Source: Didymella arachidicola | Taxonomy: Eukaryota > Ascomycota > Dothideomycetes > Pleosporales > Didymellaceae | Reading direction: 5' to 3' | Length of the DNA stretch: 64,000 nt | Assembly: GCA_016630955.3 (NCBI GenBank) | Contig: CM050001.1 | Span: 1,178,001 to 1,242,000 of the forward strand | The notes under the pieces: generated by a model | What the model was told of the DNA's origin: nothing | What the model saw: the letters and a program-made list of their open reading frames with translations, nothing else | Database searches by the model: none | Position numbers and translations under genes: made by a program | Shown here: positions 21,285-31,044 of the stretch, piece by piece | Position numbering within the stretch: position 1 is the stretch's first letter | How the letters are laid out: every line of letters begins with the position of its first letter

Positions 21285-22784
21285 ATGGATCTGTATGAAT
21301 TTACACCGATTAGTCTCGAGAAGCCGTCTCTTCGGCTGCTGCGGCTACTGAAGGGCAGTGCAGAACCTAGCATCAAGTGTCAGCTTTTTGAGGCTAGGTT
21401 AGATTCTGAAGATTTAATACCTTACGAGGCTGTTTCGTATACGTGGGGTACCACGGGCATGTCGTCGTCAGTGGAGATAGATGAGCGAAGACTCGGCATC
21501 ACCCAGAATCTCTATCTCGCGCTTTATAACCTACGATCGGAAGAGGAGGACCGTATACTCTGGGTGGACGCCATGTGCATCGATCAGACGAATGACCGAG
21601 AGCGGACTCAGCAAGTCAGACAAATGCGTAGGGTGTACTCGCAGGCCAATCAAGTTGTTGTCTGGCTCGGACCAGGAACATACAACGCGGACCTCCTTCT
21701 TGATTCATTAAACCAGCTACAGACAAGGAGTCAGCAATACTCTTGTCTAAGCTGGGCGCTTACCGACTTCCGTTGGCGGGAGCTTTGGTCATCACTGCAG
21801 CACGACTTGAAGAGGCAGCATTGGGACTTAGCAGCCAGACAGCGCGCTGGGCTCCAGTCCCTGCTAAGCCAGCCCTGGTTCGAGAGGGTCTGGATCTTGC
21901 AAGAAGTCGCAAATGCAAAGAGAGCTGTAGTATGCAGCGGCACTTGGTCTGTCTCCACGCGAATGTTCGTCCTTGCTACGTTGCTGCTAGGTGTAACACC
22001 CAAGCCGCATTGTCAAGCCGTTCTCGACATCATTCCTGGTTCGTCAAGAGAGACTTGGTGGCTTAAAAAACGAGACCTTCAAACGCTGCTTGTTAAGTTT
22101 AGTAAGACCAAAGCATTTGATCCACGAGCCAAAGTATGGGCTTTGCTTGGCATATGCACAGATCCCCAGGCTAGGACAGCTATACCAATAGACTACAGCA
22201 AGGATCCTCGAGAAGTAGTCAGGAAGACTGCTGAGTTCTTGTTTGGCATGTCTGACTGCCCTTACGACAACCTGTCTGAACTTATCTACAACTTCCCTGC
22301 TCTGAACGCCCAGCGTCTCATAGCAAAAATCAAGTTAGACGACGTAAGAGGGATTGAAGAAGTTTTAAGCTCGCGTGGTGATGAATTACCGATAACAGAA
22401 GCAGTGGTCGAGGCAGCAGCAGCGAACGAACAAAACGGGTGGCAGTTGATGCAGCTTCTTCTCGACCGGCGAGCAAGCGAAGTGAAAGTCACAGAAGCAG
22501 TGGTCAAGGCAGCAGCAGCGAACTCGCAGAGCGGCAGACAGGTGATGGAGCTTCTTCTTGATAGGCGAGCAGATGATATAACAATCACAGAGGTAGTAGT
22601 CAATACGGCTGCAGGGAATGTGCAGAGCGCCGGACAGGTGATGGAGCTCCTTTTTGACAGGCGAGCAGATGAAATAACAATTACGGACGCAATAATCAGG
22701 ACGGCTGCAGCGAACGCGCAGAGCGGCGGACAGGTGATGGATCTTCTTCTAGAACGGCGGGACTGCTGCTGGTGGTTGCCTTGA
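21285..22784 (+). CDS. HET-domain (heterokaryon incompatibility) protein with 32-residue repeats
   Basis: 499 residues. The HET domain occupies roughly residues 45-200: PYEAVSYTWG (46-55), RILWVDAMCIDQ (90-101), then QANQVVVWLGPGT, the three classic HET blocks. In filamentous fungi these proteins trigger cell death after non-self recognition (family knowledge). From about residue 367 there are four 32-residue repeats of the form ITEAVVEAAAANxQxGxQxMxLLLDRRA, ankyrin-like or helical, the likely variable sensor part. Codons 162-407 are encoded by an arm of a 736-bp inverted repeat shared with the convergent HET gene. The frame ends at DCCWWLP; a possible intron (branch-like CTAAT and TTTCAG near 22852) could add a short last exon. 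Confidence 0.9.
   Translation: MDLYEFTPISLEKPSLRLLRLLKGSAEPSIKCQLFEARLDSEDLIPYEAVSYTWGTTGMSSSVEIDERRLGITQNLYLALYNLRSEEEDRILWVDAMCIDQTNDRERTQQVRQMRRVYSQANQVVVWLGPGTYNADLLLDSLNQLQTRSQQYSCLSWALTDFRWRELWSSLQHDLKRQHWDLAARQRAGLQSLLSQPWFERVWILQEVANAKRAVVCSGTWSVSTRMFVLATLLLGVTPKPHCQAVLDIIPGSSRETWWLKKRDLQTLLVKFSKTKAFDPRAKVWALLGICTDPQARTAIPIDYSKDPREVVRKTAEFLFGMSDCPYDNLSELIYNFPALNAQRLIAKIKLDDVRGIEEVLSSRGDELPITEAVVEAAAANEQNGWQLMQLLLDRRASEVKVTEAVVKAAAANSQSGRQVMELLLDRRADDITITEVVVNTAAGNVQSAGQVMELLFDRRADEITITDAIIRTAAANAQSGGQVMDLLLERRDCCWWLP
21770..22505 (+). repeat. Left arm of 736-bp inverted repeat
   Basis: Matches the reverse complement of 23160-23895 without a difference that I could find; translations in more than one frame and on both strands are the same. 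Identity ends abruptly at CCGTTGGCGGG on one side and at a GTC(A/G)AGG codon on the other. It covers the C-terminal half of the HET domain and the first 32-residue repeat. Confidence 0.88.
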
Positions 22785-23009
22785 TGCTGGTGGTTTTAGC
22801 TCTTCCCTTTGATCTGTTTGTTCAATAAGTCTCAACTAATCACTCGATTTCAGCCTTGCATTGTGCACTTATGACCCGGAGTGACTGGCACTGCAGACAG
22901 CGGACACGGCGCGGACGTTCGTCCCCGCTGTCCTACTTCCTACTTCATCTTTTAGTACCTGTCTCCACAAAGCGCTCTGAGCTTATATCAGTTTGTTGGA
23001 CCGCCGTCC
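22785..23009. other. Spacer between convergent HET genes
   Basis: 225 bp between the two stop codons. It holds a possible intron end for the left gene (CTAATCACTCGATTTCAG near 22853) and degenerate sequence; nothing else recognised. Confidence 0.4.
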
Positions 23010-24392
23010 TCAGAGAAGCTCCGTCAGCTGTCTGCCGCTCTGCGCGTTCCTTGTTGCTGCCTCGACCACTGCTTCTGTGACTTTCACTTCGCTTGCTCGC
23101 CGGTCGAGAAGAAGCTGCATCAACTGCCACCCGTTTTGTTCGTTCGCTGCTGCTGCCTCGACCACTGCTTCTGTGACTTTCACTTCGCTTGCTCGCCGGT
23201 CGAGAAGAAGCTGCATCAACTGCCACCCGTTTTGTTCGTTCGCTGCTGCTGCCTCGACCACTGCTTCTGTTATCGGTAATTCATCACCACGCGAGCTTAA
23301 AACTTCTTCAATCCCTCTTACGTCGTCTAACTTGATTTTTGCTATGAGACGCTGGGCGTTCAGAGCAGGGAAGTTGTAGATAAGTTCAGACAGGTTGTCG
23401 TAAGGGCAGTCAGACATGCCAAACAAGAACTCAGCAGTCTTCCTGACTACTTCTCGAGGATCCTTGCTGTAGTCTATTGGTATAGCTGTCCTAGCCTGGG
23501 GATCTGTGCATATGCCAAGCAAAGCCCATACTTTGGCTCGTGGATCAAATGCTTTGGTCTTACTAAACTTAACAAGCAGCGTTTGAAGGTCTCGTTTTTT
23601 AAGCCACCAAGTCTCTCTTGACGAACCAGGAATGATGTCGAGAACGGCTTGACAATGCGGCTTGGGTGTTACACCTAGCAGCAACGTAGCAAGGACGAAC
23701 ATTCGCGTGGAGACAGACCAAGTGCCGCTGCATACTACAGCTCTCTTTGCATTTGCGACTTCTTGCAAGATCCAGACCCTCTCGAACCAGGGCTGGCTTA
23801 GCAGGGACTGGAGCCCAGCGCGCTGTCTGGCTGCTAAGTCCCAATGCTGCCTCTTCAAGTCGTGCTGCAGTGATGACCAAAGCTCCCGCCAACGGTAGTC
23901 TGCAAGTGGCCATTGACGAGAGAGCGCATACTTGATGCTTCTCTGCTCCAGTTGCTTTAACGACTGAAGGAGTACATTTGTACAATCTGTTCCTGGTCCT
24001 AGCCAGACAATGACCTGATCGGCCTGCGAGTACACCGTACCTAATTGTACGATTTGGTGTGCACACTCTTGAGCATTGCTCCGATCGATGCACACAGCAT
24101 CGATCCATAGGATTCTGTAACCATCCACTGGGCGAAGATGGTGCAGGGCTACGAATAGATTTTCGGTCACCCTTGCTTTCATGCCGTCGATCTGGATTGT
24201 GGCATTCATGTCAATGCCACCCCATTCATACGATAACGCCTCGTAAGGTATGCCGCTATCGCTAACTTCGTCAAGGTAGGCTTCAAAAAGCTCGCAATGT
24301 ACATGTGTAGTGAGTCCGCCCAAGAGTCGGATCAGCCGAAAGGAGGGGCGATCCATGTCGATCCGGTCGTACGTGAACTCCTTCCACGACAT
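23010..24392 (-). CDS. HET-domain protein with truncated repeat array
   Basis: 460 residues from the ATG at 24392, chosen because MSWKEF aligns with MDLYEF of the convergent gene; an in-frame ATG lies at 24485. HET blocks: PYEALSYEWG, RILWIDAVCID, QADQVIVWLGPGT. The N-terminal 165 residues differ clearly from the left gene, while the following part, from YRWRELWSS onward, is the same because it lies in the inverted repeat. The C-terminus has 32-residue repeats encoded by two exact 96-bp units and then a broken unit that ends ...QLTELL at a stop where the sister gene reads LLLDRRA, so the array looks truncated by a small deletion. Same proposed role in non-self recognition. Confidence 0.87.
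   Translation of the reverse strand: MSWKEFTYDRIDMDRPSFRLIRLLGGLTTHVHCELFEAYLDEVSDSGIPYEALSYEWGGIDMNATIQIDGMKARVTENLFVALHHLRPVDGYRILWIDAVCIDRSNAQECAHQIVQLGTVYSQADQVIVWLGPGTDCTNVLLQSLKQLEQRSIKYALSRQWPLADYRWRELWSSLQHDLKRQHWDLAARQRAGLQSLLSQPWFERVWILQEVANAKRAVVCSGTWSVSTRMFVLATLLLGVTPKPHCQAVLDIIPGSSRETWWLKKRDLQTLLVKFSKTKAFDPRAKVWALLGICTDPQARTAIPIDYSKDPREVVRKTAEFLFGMSDCPYDNLSELIYNFPALNAQRLIAKIKLDDVRGIEEVLSSRGDELPITEAVVEAAAANEQNGWQLMQLLLDRRASEVKVTEAVVEAAAANEQNGWQLMQLLLDRRASEVKVTEAVVEAATRNAQSGRQLTELL
23061..23253 (-). repeat. Two exact 96-bp tandem repeats in the HET gene
   Basis: The period is 96 bp (TGTGACTTTCACTTCG recurs at 23076 and 23172), equal to one 32-residue protein repeat. The two units look identical, a sign of recent unit duplication. 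Confidence 0.85.
23160..23895 (-). repeat. Right arm of 736-bp inverted repeat
   Basis: Mirror copy of 21770-22505, separated from it by 654 bp. See that entry for the limits of identity. Confidence 0.88.
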
Positions 24393-25369
24393 CGCAAATC
24401 CCGCTGCTGGATGATTATGCTTAGTAAGATTGCCACAAAATGGTACTGATGTCCGTACAATTGGCAGACACTTAAAAATTGTCACACATCTTGAAGATGA
24501 AAGAAAAAGGGCGACCCTGAAGAAAGCGAAGAAATCGCGTGTTGGGGCGGATGTCGTAGCGTAGTTGAACAGGGTAGGCTATAAAGCTAGTATGTAGGCC
24601 AGCTACTGGCTTCTCGTGGAGCAATAATGCTCTGCTCATAAGAGGATGGTGGAAGGGCGACCGCCAGGCATCGAAGAACAGTGCGGGGCAGTGTCCCGTG
24701 ATGGTACCAACCCTGCTTTTGTCGGTCCCTGATTATTTACAGAGGCAGTGCATGCATGCAGTTAGGCCGACGGCGCTGGCTACATTAGCTGCCCAATGTT
24801 CTGCGCCAATTGCCCTCACTTCTCGCGCTGAGGCAGTGTTAGCCTTGTGAATTCATGATAGAGGAGTACACACGTAGGCATGATGCTAACAAATGGAGCA
24901 GATCTACGGATGTTGTCGTTGCAGGCTCTCTCGCATCCCTGCAGTGAGGGGCAAGCACAACTGGAGAGATGGCTGCCTGCACAGCCGAGGATAAGGATGC
25001 TTCAGGTCAGGTGATCGTCACAAGCCACAAGCTTCAGCCGCAGCACGCAGTGCGGCTCGCAGATATTTCAGCACGCTACTGCAAGCCAATGCGTGCTAAG
25101 ATGCGCTAACGCATCGCTTTAAACCTGACTGCTTGCAAGGGTCTCCTCCTCCCCACAACGGAGGCCCCAGCATGCACGCTGCGACGTCAAACAGCTTCCA
25201 ACTCATTAGAATGCCGTTTTTCTTAATTGCGCTTTCTGCCTGACCCTCCAAATGCTTAAGCAGCTGTTAACGCCACAAACGAACAAGGGGTAGTCGCTAG
25301 AGAGCTGATTAACGATGTTGACAAAGTAATCAACTAAACAGCTAACACTGCAGCAATCCCTGTCAGAGA
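24393..25369. other. Intergenic region
   Basis: Upstream side of the right HET gene; no open frame with recognisable content. Confidence 0.45.
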
Positions 25370-25780
25370 CTAGTTCACTTGATGTACGTCAGCTGGAGAC
25401 CATTGTGTGTCAAGTAAGGCTTGACAGGCTTGCAAAGGAGCCACTCCAGAGCTCTGACTATGAACCTGTCTCGCAACACTGTGTGTCTCTTCACCCAGGG
25501 ACGCACCTTGATGTTGCCAGATGTCTTTCAACTTGCGGACGGTCTGAGCTCTGGACTTCTCAAGGTCGAGAGCGTTGACGTACTCTTGGCCAGCAGAAAG
25601 TCCCTTCGAGGCATTCTCAATTCTGGCCAGTTTTAGAAGGGTTACTCTCTGCGTGTCGAATATAGACTGTGCTCGTCCGATGTCGCGACACGGGCGCTCT
25701 GCCTTAGTGGTCGTATTGGGGTGTTGAGACACTACTAGAGCACCGCAAGCCTTTTCCTTTGATACATTCATGATCTCCAT
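25370..25780 (-). CDS. Hypothetical protein, 136 residues
   Basis: A single open frame with balanced composition (MEIMNVSKEKACGALVVSQH at the start) and a hydrophilic, probably helical middle (AQSIFDTQRVTLLKLARIE). No domain, signal peptide or membrane segment recognised. A TATATAA-like stretch near 25921 could be a promoter. It may be a real small gene, an exon of a larger one, or chance. Confidence 0.3.
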   Translation of the reverse strand: MEIMNVSKEKACGALVVSQHPNTTTKAERPCRDIGRAQSIFDTQRVTLLKLARIENASKGLSAGQEYVNALDLEKSRAQTVRKLKDIWQHQGASLGEETHSVARQVHSQSSGVAPLQACQALLDTQWSPADVHQVN

Positions 25781-26151
25781 AGACGTGCGCGGTCAGGGCG
25801 ACTTGATGATGACAGATAGACAGACAGACAGTATGGTTCGTGGGCAGGAACCGATTCGATTGAGCGTTGAAGGTAAGTCTAGACGCTGGGAACCATCTGG
25901 GAAAAAGGTGGCATTTAAATGTATATAAGCTGTCCTAAGCGGCTAGTAGATGCCGATTCCTATCCCTCAAACGCTGCGATGCATATAACTCTAAGAGTAT
26001 TTGTGGCTGAAGCAGAGCAGGATGTTTTCTAGTATCTGCCAAGTCTAGGAAGATTACGGTATGGCTTGATCCACTTTCTCGAGGTCGAGAGGTAGCAAGC
26101 GTCCCAGTCATCTGGGATGGCTTCGTAAAGCCTCAGCTAATCACCTCTGCT

Positions 26152-26193
26152 CTGTGAAGGTTTGGCCTGTATTTTCCACCCAAACCTTCACAG
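26152..26193. repeat. Hairpin repeat, copy 1
   Basis: A perfect 13-bp inverted repeat CTGTGAAGGTTTG / CAAACCTTCACAG around a 16-base loop GCCTGTATTTTCCACC. The same stem with a related loop in the opposite orientation occurs at 26633-26672. Confidence 0.8.
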
Positions 26194-26632
26194 CAGCCAA
26201 CAACTGTCTGCTGTACCACCAGAGCTACAGTAACGGCACCCTCAAGTAAATATCTGAACTTCCCATCAAACCGTCACAGCATCCAGATGCAAAGTGGCCT
26301 GTGGACCACAACTAAAATATGGCATCACTTACATTTCGGTCGGTTCTTGGCTCAGCATCTGTTCGAGGTCATGCGTTCCGGCGGCGCGCATGAAAAGAGC
26401 GATGCCTACGATCAGGTTTGCCACTGTGCAGCAGAAAGCCAGCTCGACTCTTCACGGCAGCGGAAAGACTCCATGTGAGGTCCTGAGGTCCCCAGTGGCC
26501 TGAAAATCCTGGGCCCCGAGCAAAACAGCGGGCGTCTAACCTTCACAGAGCAGGGGTGATCGTTTGAGGGCTTCCGCATTCCGAGGGATGGTTGTTTGAG
26601 ATTTCAAGCGAACGGCACGGAAGTAGTTAGTA

Positions 26633-26672
26633 CTGTGAAGGTTTGTTGGAAAATCCAGGTCAAACCTTCACA
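26633..26672. repeat. Hairpin repeat, copy 2 (inverted orientation)
   Basis: A 12-bp stem TGTGAAGGTTTG / CAAACCTTCACA around TTGGAAAATCCAGGT. The reverse complement aligns with copy 1 including the loop and the outer flank CACC(C/T)CTGCT. A half-site of the same unit lies at about 26539-26560. Confidence 0.8.
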
Positions 26673-29423
26673 AAGCAGGGGTGCTTACCTGAAGTCCGCT
26701 CACTCCGGCTGCGCAGCAACAAACTGACGACTGCTGTCAGGGTCAATCCTATGCCCTTATTGGCATATGCCTGTTGCACTACATAGCCCCTCTCTACAGT
26801 ACCTCTCTGTACAGTAAAGTGATAAGATAAGCAACCGGCTCACTCCCCTGCGAAGGCATGCTATGCTGTACGAGCGCGGTGCTCATCAGAGATAAGCTTC
26901 TTGATCCGGCTTCCAGTCCGCGTCGCTACATCAAGCTCGCTGCGACGCGATACGATAGTCTGCTGCCGCTCTGCCAGTCCAAGCGTAGGAAAACCCCCTG
27001 ATCGATGGTCTTCAGTGGGATGCTCTAGGCCAGGCATTGCTTGATAGCCCTATAGCTTGCGTACGCCGTTCGTGACGCCGCAGGACATCTTCACACTAGC
27101 GCTGTCTACGGGGAAGGACAGCCAGTCAGAGGACGCTCGTAGGCACATAAGAGAGCTGCTTACTCGACGCCTCCTCTCGTAGTACCAGCGTGGCTCGACA
27201 TATAATGTCTGTAAATCTCGTCGAACACGTCGTCGTAGCTGAGCCCGCCACGAGGAAGCAAGTTCTGTTTCGGGCGGTAATGATCCGGAGGTGTCGAGGG
27301 ATGTTCCGAACTTTGGGAGCAGTGTTTAGCAGGTCTTCTGGGTAGATGGCCCTTCTCCAGCTATGCGGTTTGCTTCGTCCTGCTCTTGCCTGCGGCAATC
27401 GTCAGCCTTTGTCATCACAGCAAGCCGTGAACAGAGTATACAGAGTCATACCCCACGGACTCCAGCTCTTCATCACGATGCAGCACTACACACAAAGGGT
27501 CAATACACAGAACCACGATGTGCTGGTCGGCGAGTACCAGCGTCTTGAGAGGGAGGTATCGGTCGCGGTGGTCGAAGCAGTCGTTGAGGGTCGGATCAAG
27601 GGCATGGAGGATGCTCACATCCTATTCTCACTCGTCTCTAACCCACAGCACGCGCGACGAACCTGTCGCACTTCGACTTCCCGCGCCTACGATGAGTGGA
27701 CTCAAACTCGCTGGCGACTTGACTGTTCTCCTGGATGACGGTCTCTTGGTAAGTCAGTAGCTGTGGGTTGTACGGGGTTGGTAGCGGATCACGCACCTTC
27801 GTAGACCTTGCACTCCCCTTCGCTGACCCTTCGAGTGATACAATGTTGTTCGTCGATGTCAATGACGATACGCTGGTGACAAATCAACAAGTGTAACTTG
27901 TACTGAGGCGAGGGGCTATGGCAGAACTACCCATTCACCAGACAAGGCGTCCTGCGGAGACAAGGTACCTTATAAAACTGTAATTCACCGAGTCGCGTAG
28001 CTCAACCGTACCTCTTCCGCGAGAACACATTCATTGACGTGCATCCAATTCAATCTGTCAGAGTTGTTTGCACGCGTACCCACGTAGCAAAAGCGACAGC
28101 GGGTTGATACAAGCTCTAAGCACAGCTGACACCTATCATCGAGTGAGTATATACCACGAAGTGATTGAGAACAATAACATCTTCTGAAAAGCCATGCTTT
28201 CTACCCCAAAAACTCATCGTCAAAAAACTCTTCTGCTAAGGGTCTTTCGGAAGCCAGCGCAGACTTTTCAGGCAAGTGCCAATAGCACCACTTGGTCCTT
28301 ACCCTCCAGTCGTTCCTCACGCGTTTCGCTCTAGACGTCTGCTCGTCCTCCAACTTCAGCGCTGCCGCTCTTATATGGTCAGCCTTTGCAGCTCTAGCTA
28401 AATTGATGCGCGGCTGTTCCTCCCATCCACTACTGTGTTCTCTACGCTAGTCGCCTGCGGCGGTGTCAAGTGTTCATGAGCGTTTTAGTCAACATTTGTC
28501 CCGATGATCGTTGGCGCCGTGACTATTTTGACCGTCGTGCCCCTGCTGGCTCGCCAGAGCCGCTTCGCGTTCAGCGCAGGTGGGCGTCACCATATCAGCG
28601 GCCTCTTCGCAAGGGTGCCCGTACCACAATTGGCTGTCCTCCAGGTTGTCTCGCTTTGGGCGGTGCTCTGCACTGTATCGCTGCACTTCCGCATCCTTGC
28701 GGCCATCGACGTAGATTCGTGGACCACGATGCTAGCGCTTCTAACCCTCGCTGCGGCTACAACGACCGCCATCTTGCGCTAGATCGCGCTGACAGTCCTG
28801 AGATTCTCGGCTCGTGGCATGCGTATCTCGCTTCTGCTAGCTGTGTCAGCGGTCGCGTCTTTACAGTGTCAGGACAGCGATGACGAGCTCGAGGCCAGCG
28901 ATAGGGCGTCAACCCCGGCGCTGCTTACGCGGACCGTTGCAGCGGCTGGGAGGCGGGCTTGGCTGGCGACTGCCCATTCGTTTGCTTACGCTTCATCGCG
29001 AAAGCGCAATCGCATGGTGCACTTGCATTCCAAGAGACTCCGCATAAGTTGTGTTGTGATGAGCGGTATTGGCCCAGGCAGGACCTGGTCAGCTCGTGCT
29101 TGGTAATCCGCAATGATCACGTGGCGATAAGATAATGGGTTCGATAGCCCAACTCGCACTGTTGACTTCGATTCCAGACGCCTGCAAGACCAAATCCGGT
29201 AGCATCGGAGCCGGTGTCGAAGATGCTTGGACGCACAAGTCTGTGCAGGCAGCTGACCGGGCCGCGTAAGTGAGTTGAGCGAGGCCTGCTTTGCTACAGT
29301 ACCGGTAATGCAGAGTCCTGCTTGATCTTAATAGTTGTCTGATTCGTACTGTTACATTTTAAGAGGCTAAACGCAGCGTACGAACTCCAACACATTATGC
29401 ATTGCCTTGTAACCTCCATTAAG
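26673..29423. other. Gene-poor intergenic region
   Basis: 2.7 kb with many short overlapping frames on both strands. Some pieces (for example minus-strand frames at 27126-27862) have protein-like composition but are broken by stops and share no motif that I recognise; they could be decayed gene remnants. No RNA gene seen. Confidence 0.4.
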
Positions 29424-30245
29424 CTAAGCTCTCTGCCCTGGATATGCTTCCATAAGTCCCTCAACATGCCTGCCTCCTCTGTCAGAAGTGTCTTTCAGCG
29501 TGCTTTGCAAACACTGAAGTTCATCTTTCAGGTCAGTAGTGTTCGTCGTCTGCGAAGAATTCTCGAAATCAATGAGAACGGCCGTTTCCTGGTAAATGAG
29601 GAAGTTGTGTCTGTTGACGTCTCCATGCTTGATTGCAAGACCGTGCAACTTGATCAATGCTGATCGACAAAGCTTGTAGTCTTCCAATACGGCGGGCCGG
29701 CAGTCCGTGACGTAAGCCATGATGAACCCGATAACCCTTTCCCCTTCTGTCAGATGACCAAGAAATTCTGGGCCAATCCCATGGCCCTCTATATATTCGT
29801 ATATCATCGTTTCTGTCTGAAGCCGAGGGATTTCCCAGGGAAAGCGAGCAAACTTTGCAACCACTTTGGAAGGGAAGCGTTTAGATGTGGCCTCATAGAC
29901 GTTTGAGCGTAATTTCGTGCCGAGGACAAGATCCAGATGATCCACACGAGTTCGATGCCAGAGAGTTGTGATACCCGGCAGTGTTGTTTCTGGGACAACA
30001 CTGAAGCTGGCAACGCTGTTTATAGGGTCGCGGCTAACACGCGCTTGGTTCCAATCGCTTGAAGGAAAAGGAGGCAACAAACTGATCAACGAAGGACCGA
30101 AACACATTTCCTCCAGTCCAAAAAGACCTGATTCTATGGTGATGTATTTGACGGACTCGTTGTTGACCAAGATCCTGAAATCGCTGTCGCCTTCTGGATC
30201 GATGCTTGCTTGAAGCACCTGAATGTGTGAGGGATAATGCGCCAT
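29424..30245 (-). CDS. Protein kinase-like protein (fungal, small lobe degenerate)
   Basis: 273 residues from the ATG at 30245 (an in-frame ATG at 30314 is also possible). The first 95 residues match no domain I know. A kinase-like fold follows: GTKLRSNVYEATSKRFPSKVVAKF carries the VxAK lysine, IYEYIEGHGIGPEF a hinge-like part, IKHGDVNRHNFLIY the catalytic-loop equivalent of HRDxxxxN, and AVLIDFENS the metal-binding equivalent of DFG. Such short proteins are widespread in ascomycetes, often named aminoglycoside-phosphotransferase-like or kinase-like. It could be a small-molecule kinase, a protein kinase or a pseudokinase. No intron needed. Confidence 0.75.
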   Translation of the reverse strand: MAHYPSHIQVLQASIDPEGDSDFRILVNNESVKYITIESGLFGLEEMCFGPSLISLLPPFPSSDWNQARVSRDPINSVASFSVVPETTLPGITTLWHRTRVDHLDLVLGTKLRSNVYEATSKRFPSKVVAKFARFPWEIPRLQTETMIYEYIEGHGIGPEFLGHLTEGERVIGFIMAYVTDCRPAVLEDYKLCRSALIKLHGLAIKHGDVNRHNFLIYQETAVLIDFENSSQTTNTTDLKDELQCLQSTLKDTSDRGGRHVEGLMEAYPGQRA

Positions 30246-30747
30246 TATGTTGTAGATACAGGAACCCTTTGACCCCTTCGTGGACGAGTTCTTATAAAGT
30301 GCCTTCGTTAGCATATTTTAGCCGCCGTGGCGCCCAATCACCGACTATACTGGTAAGGACTGCGCCCCCTCCCTCTAAGCAACTAATCATGGCGCTATGA
30401 AACTTGGCGTGCTGATACATGGTCTCTGTGATGTACAGTGAAATAACGAAGCGCGCGCCTGTAAAGAAGGCTCGTTGGTATTAGCGAAACGCGAAAAGAA
30501 TAACAGGACTATAAATCGTCGCTCAACCATCGTACAAAACGCTCACTCACATAACGATCGTCGTTCCGTTGATATCGAAGAGCGATCCCGATCAGCTTAC
30601 AACCATTCTGCACAGGAGAGTTCTGAAGAGACTAGCTTCAATCGCGACTCACGACCTGAAGGAGGCTGAGGTCTCAGCCGACACCTTGTAAGCTTTCAAG
30701 AGCGGACACATCTGCATGATACCGGCTAAGGAATTTCCAGAAGAAGG
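30246..30747. other. Intergenic region between divergent genes
   Basis: About 500 bp presumably holding the promoters of the kinase-like and Cys-rich genes. No clear element seen. Confidence 0.4.
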
Positions 30748-30933
30748 ATGTGCGAGCAAGACTACCGTTACTATACATGCGGTTGCAAGAAGTGGGAAGA
30801 ATTTCGTCAGTGCGAACCAAGGATAGGTTCCAACGTCAAATGTGAACCAGTCACTTTGATCCGACTTGCAGACTCGAGCCATATGTGCAGGACACACATG
30901 GTGAAGCCCGGCAAAGATGAGATGCGGCGCTGA
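30748..30933 (+). CDS. Small Cys-rich fungal protein, 61 residues
   Basis: Starts MCEQDYRYYTCGCKKWEEF and ends with HMCRTHMVKPGKDEMRR. A widespread family of short ascomycete proteins has this look: an early C-x-C pair, a middle Cys, and a C-H-like end followed by a Lys/Arg tail. The six cysteines suggest a small zinc-binding fold. It has no signal peptide, so it is probably intracellular. Function unknown. Single exon; the ATG at 30748 is the only plausible start. Confidence 0.6.
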   Translation: MCEQDYRYYTCGCKKWEEFRQCEPRIGSNVKCEPVTLIRLADSSHMCRTHMVKPGKDEMRR

Positions 30934-31044
30934 GCTTGACATTGCGGATTGATTCCATCCAAAGAGTTAGTACGGGTCAGGAGCCAATATTATCATCACG
31001 ATTGCCCAAGCCATTGGGGGTGGAATCATCCTGAATTTTTAAGC

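Noticed and set aside
22286..23379. Antisense frames with repeated SLARRSRRSCINCHPF segments
   Set aside because: They are the opposite strand of the HET repeat units; the sense frames carry the HET domains.
28470..29106. Overlapping plus-strand frames, one partly hydrophobic
   Set aside because: No start or splice context, no family, and several competing frames of equal length.
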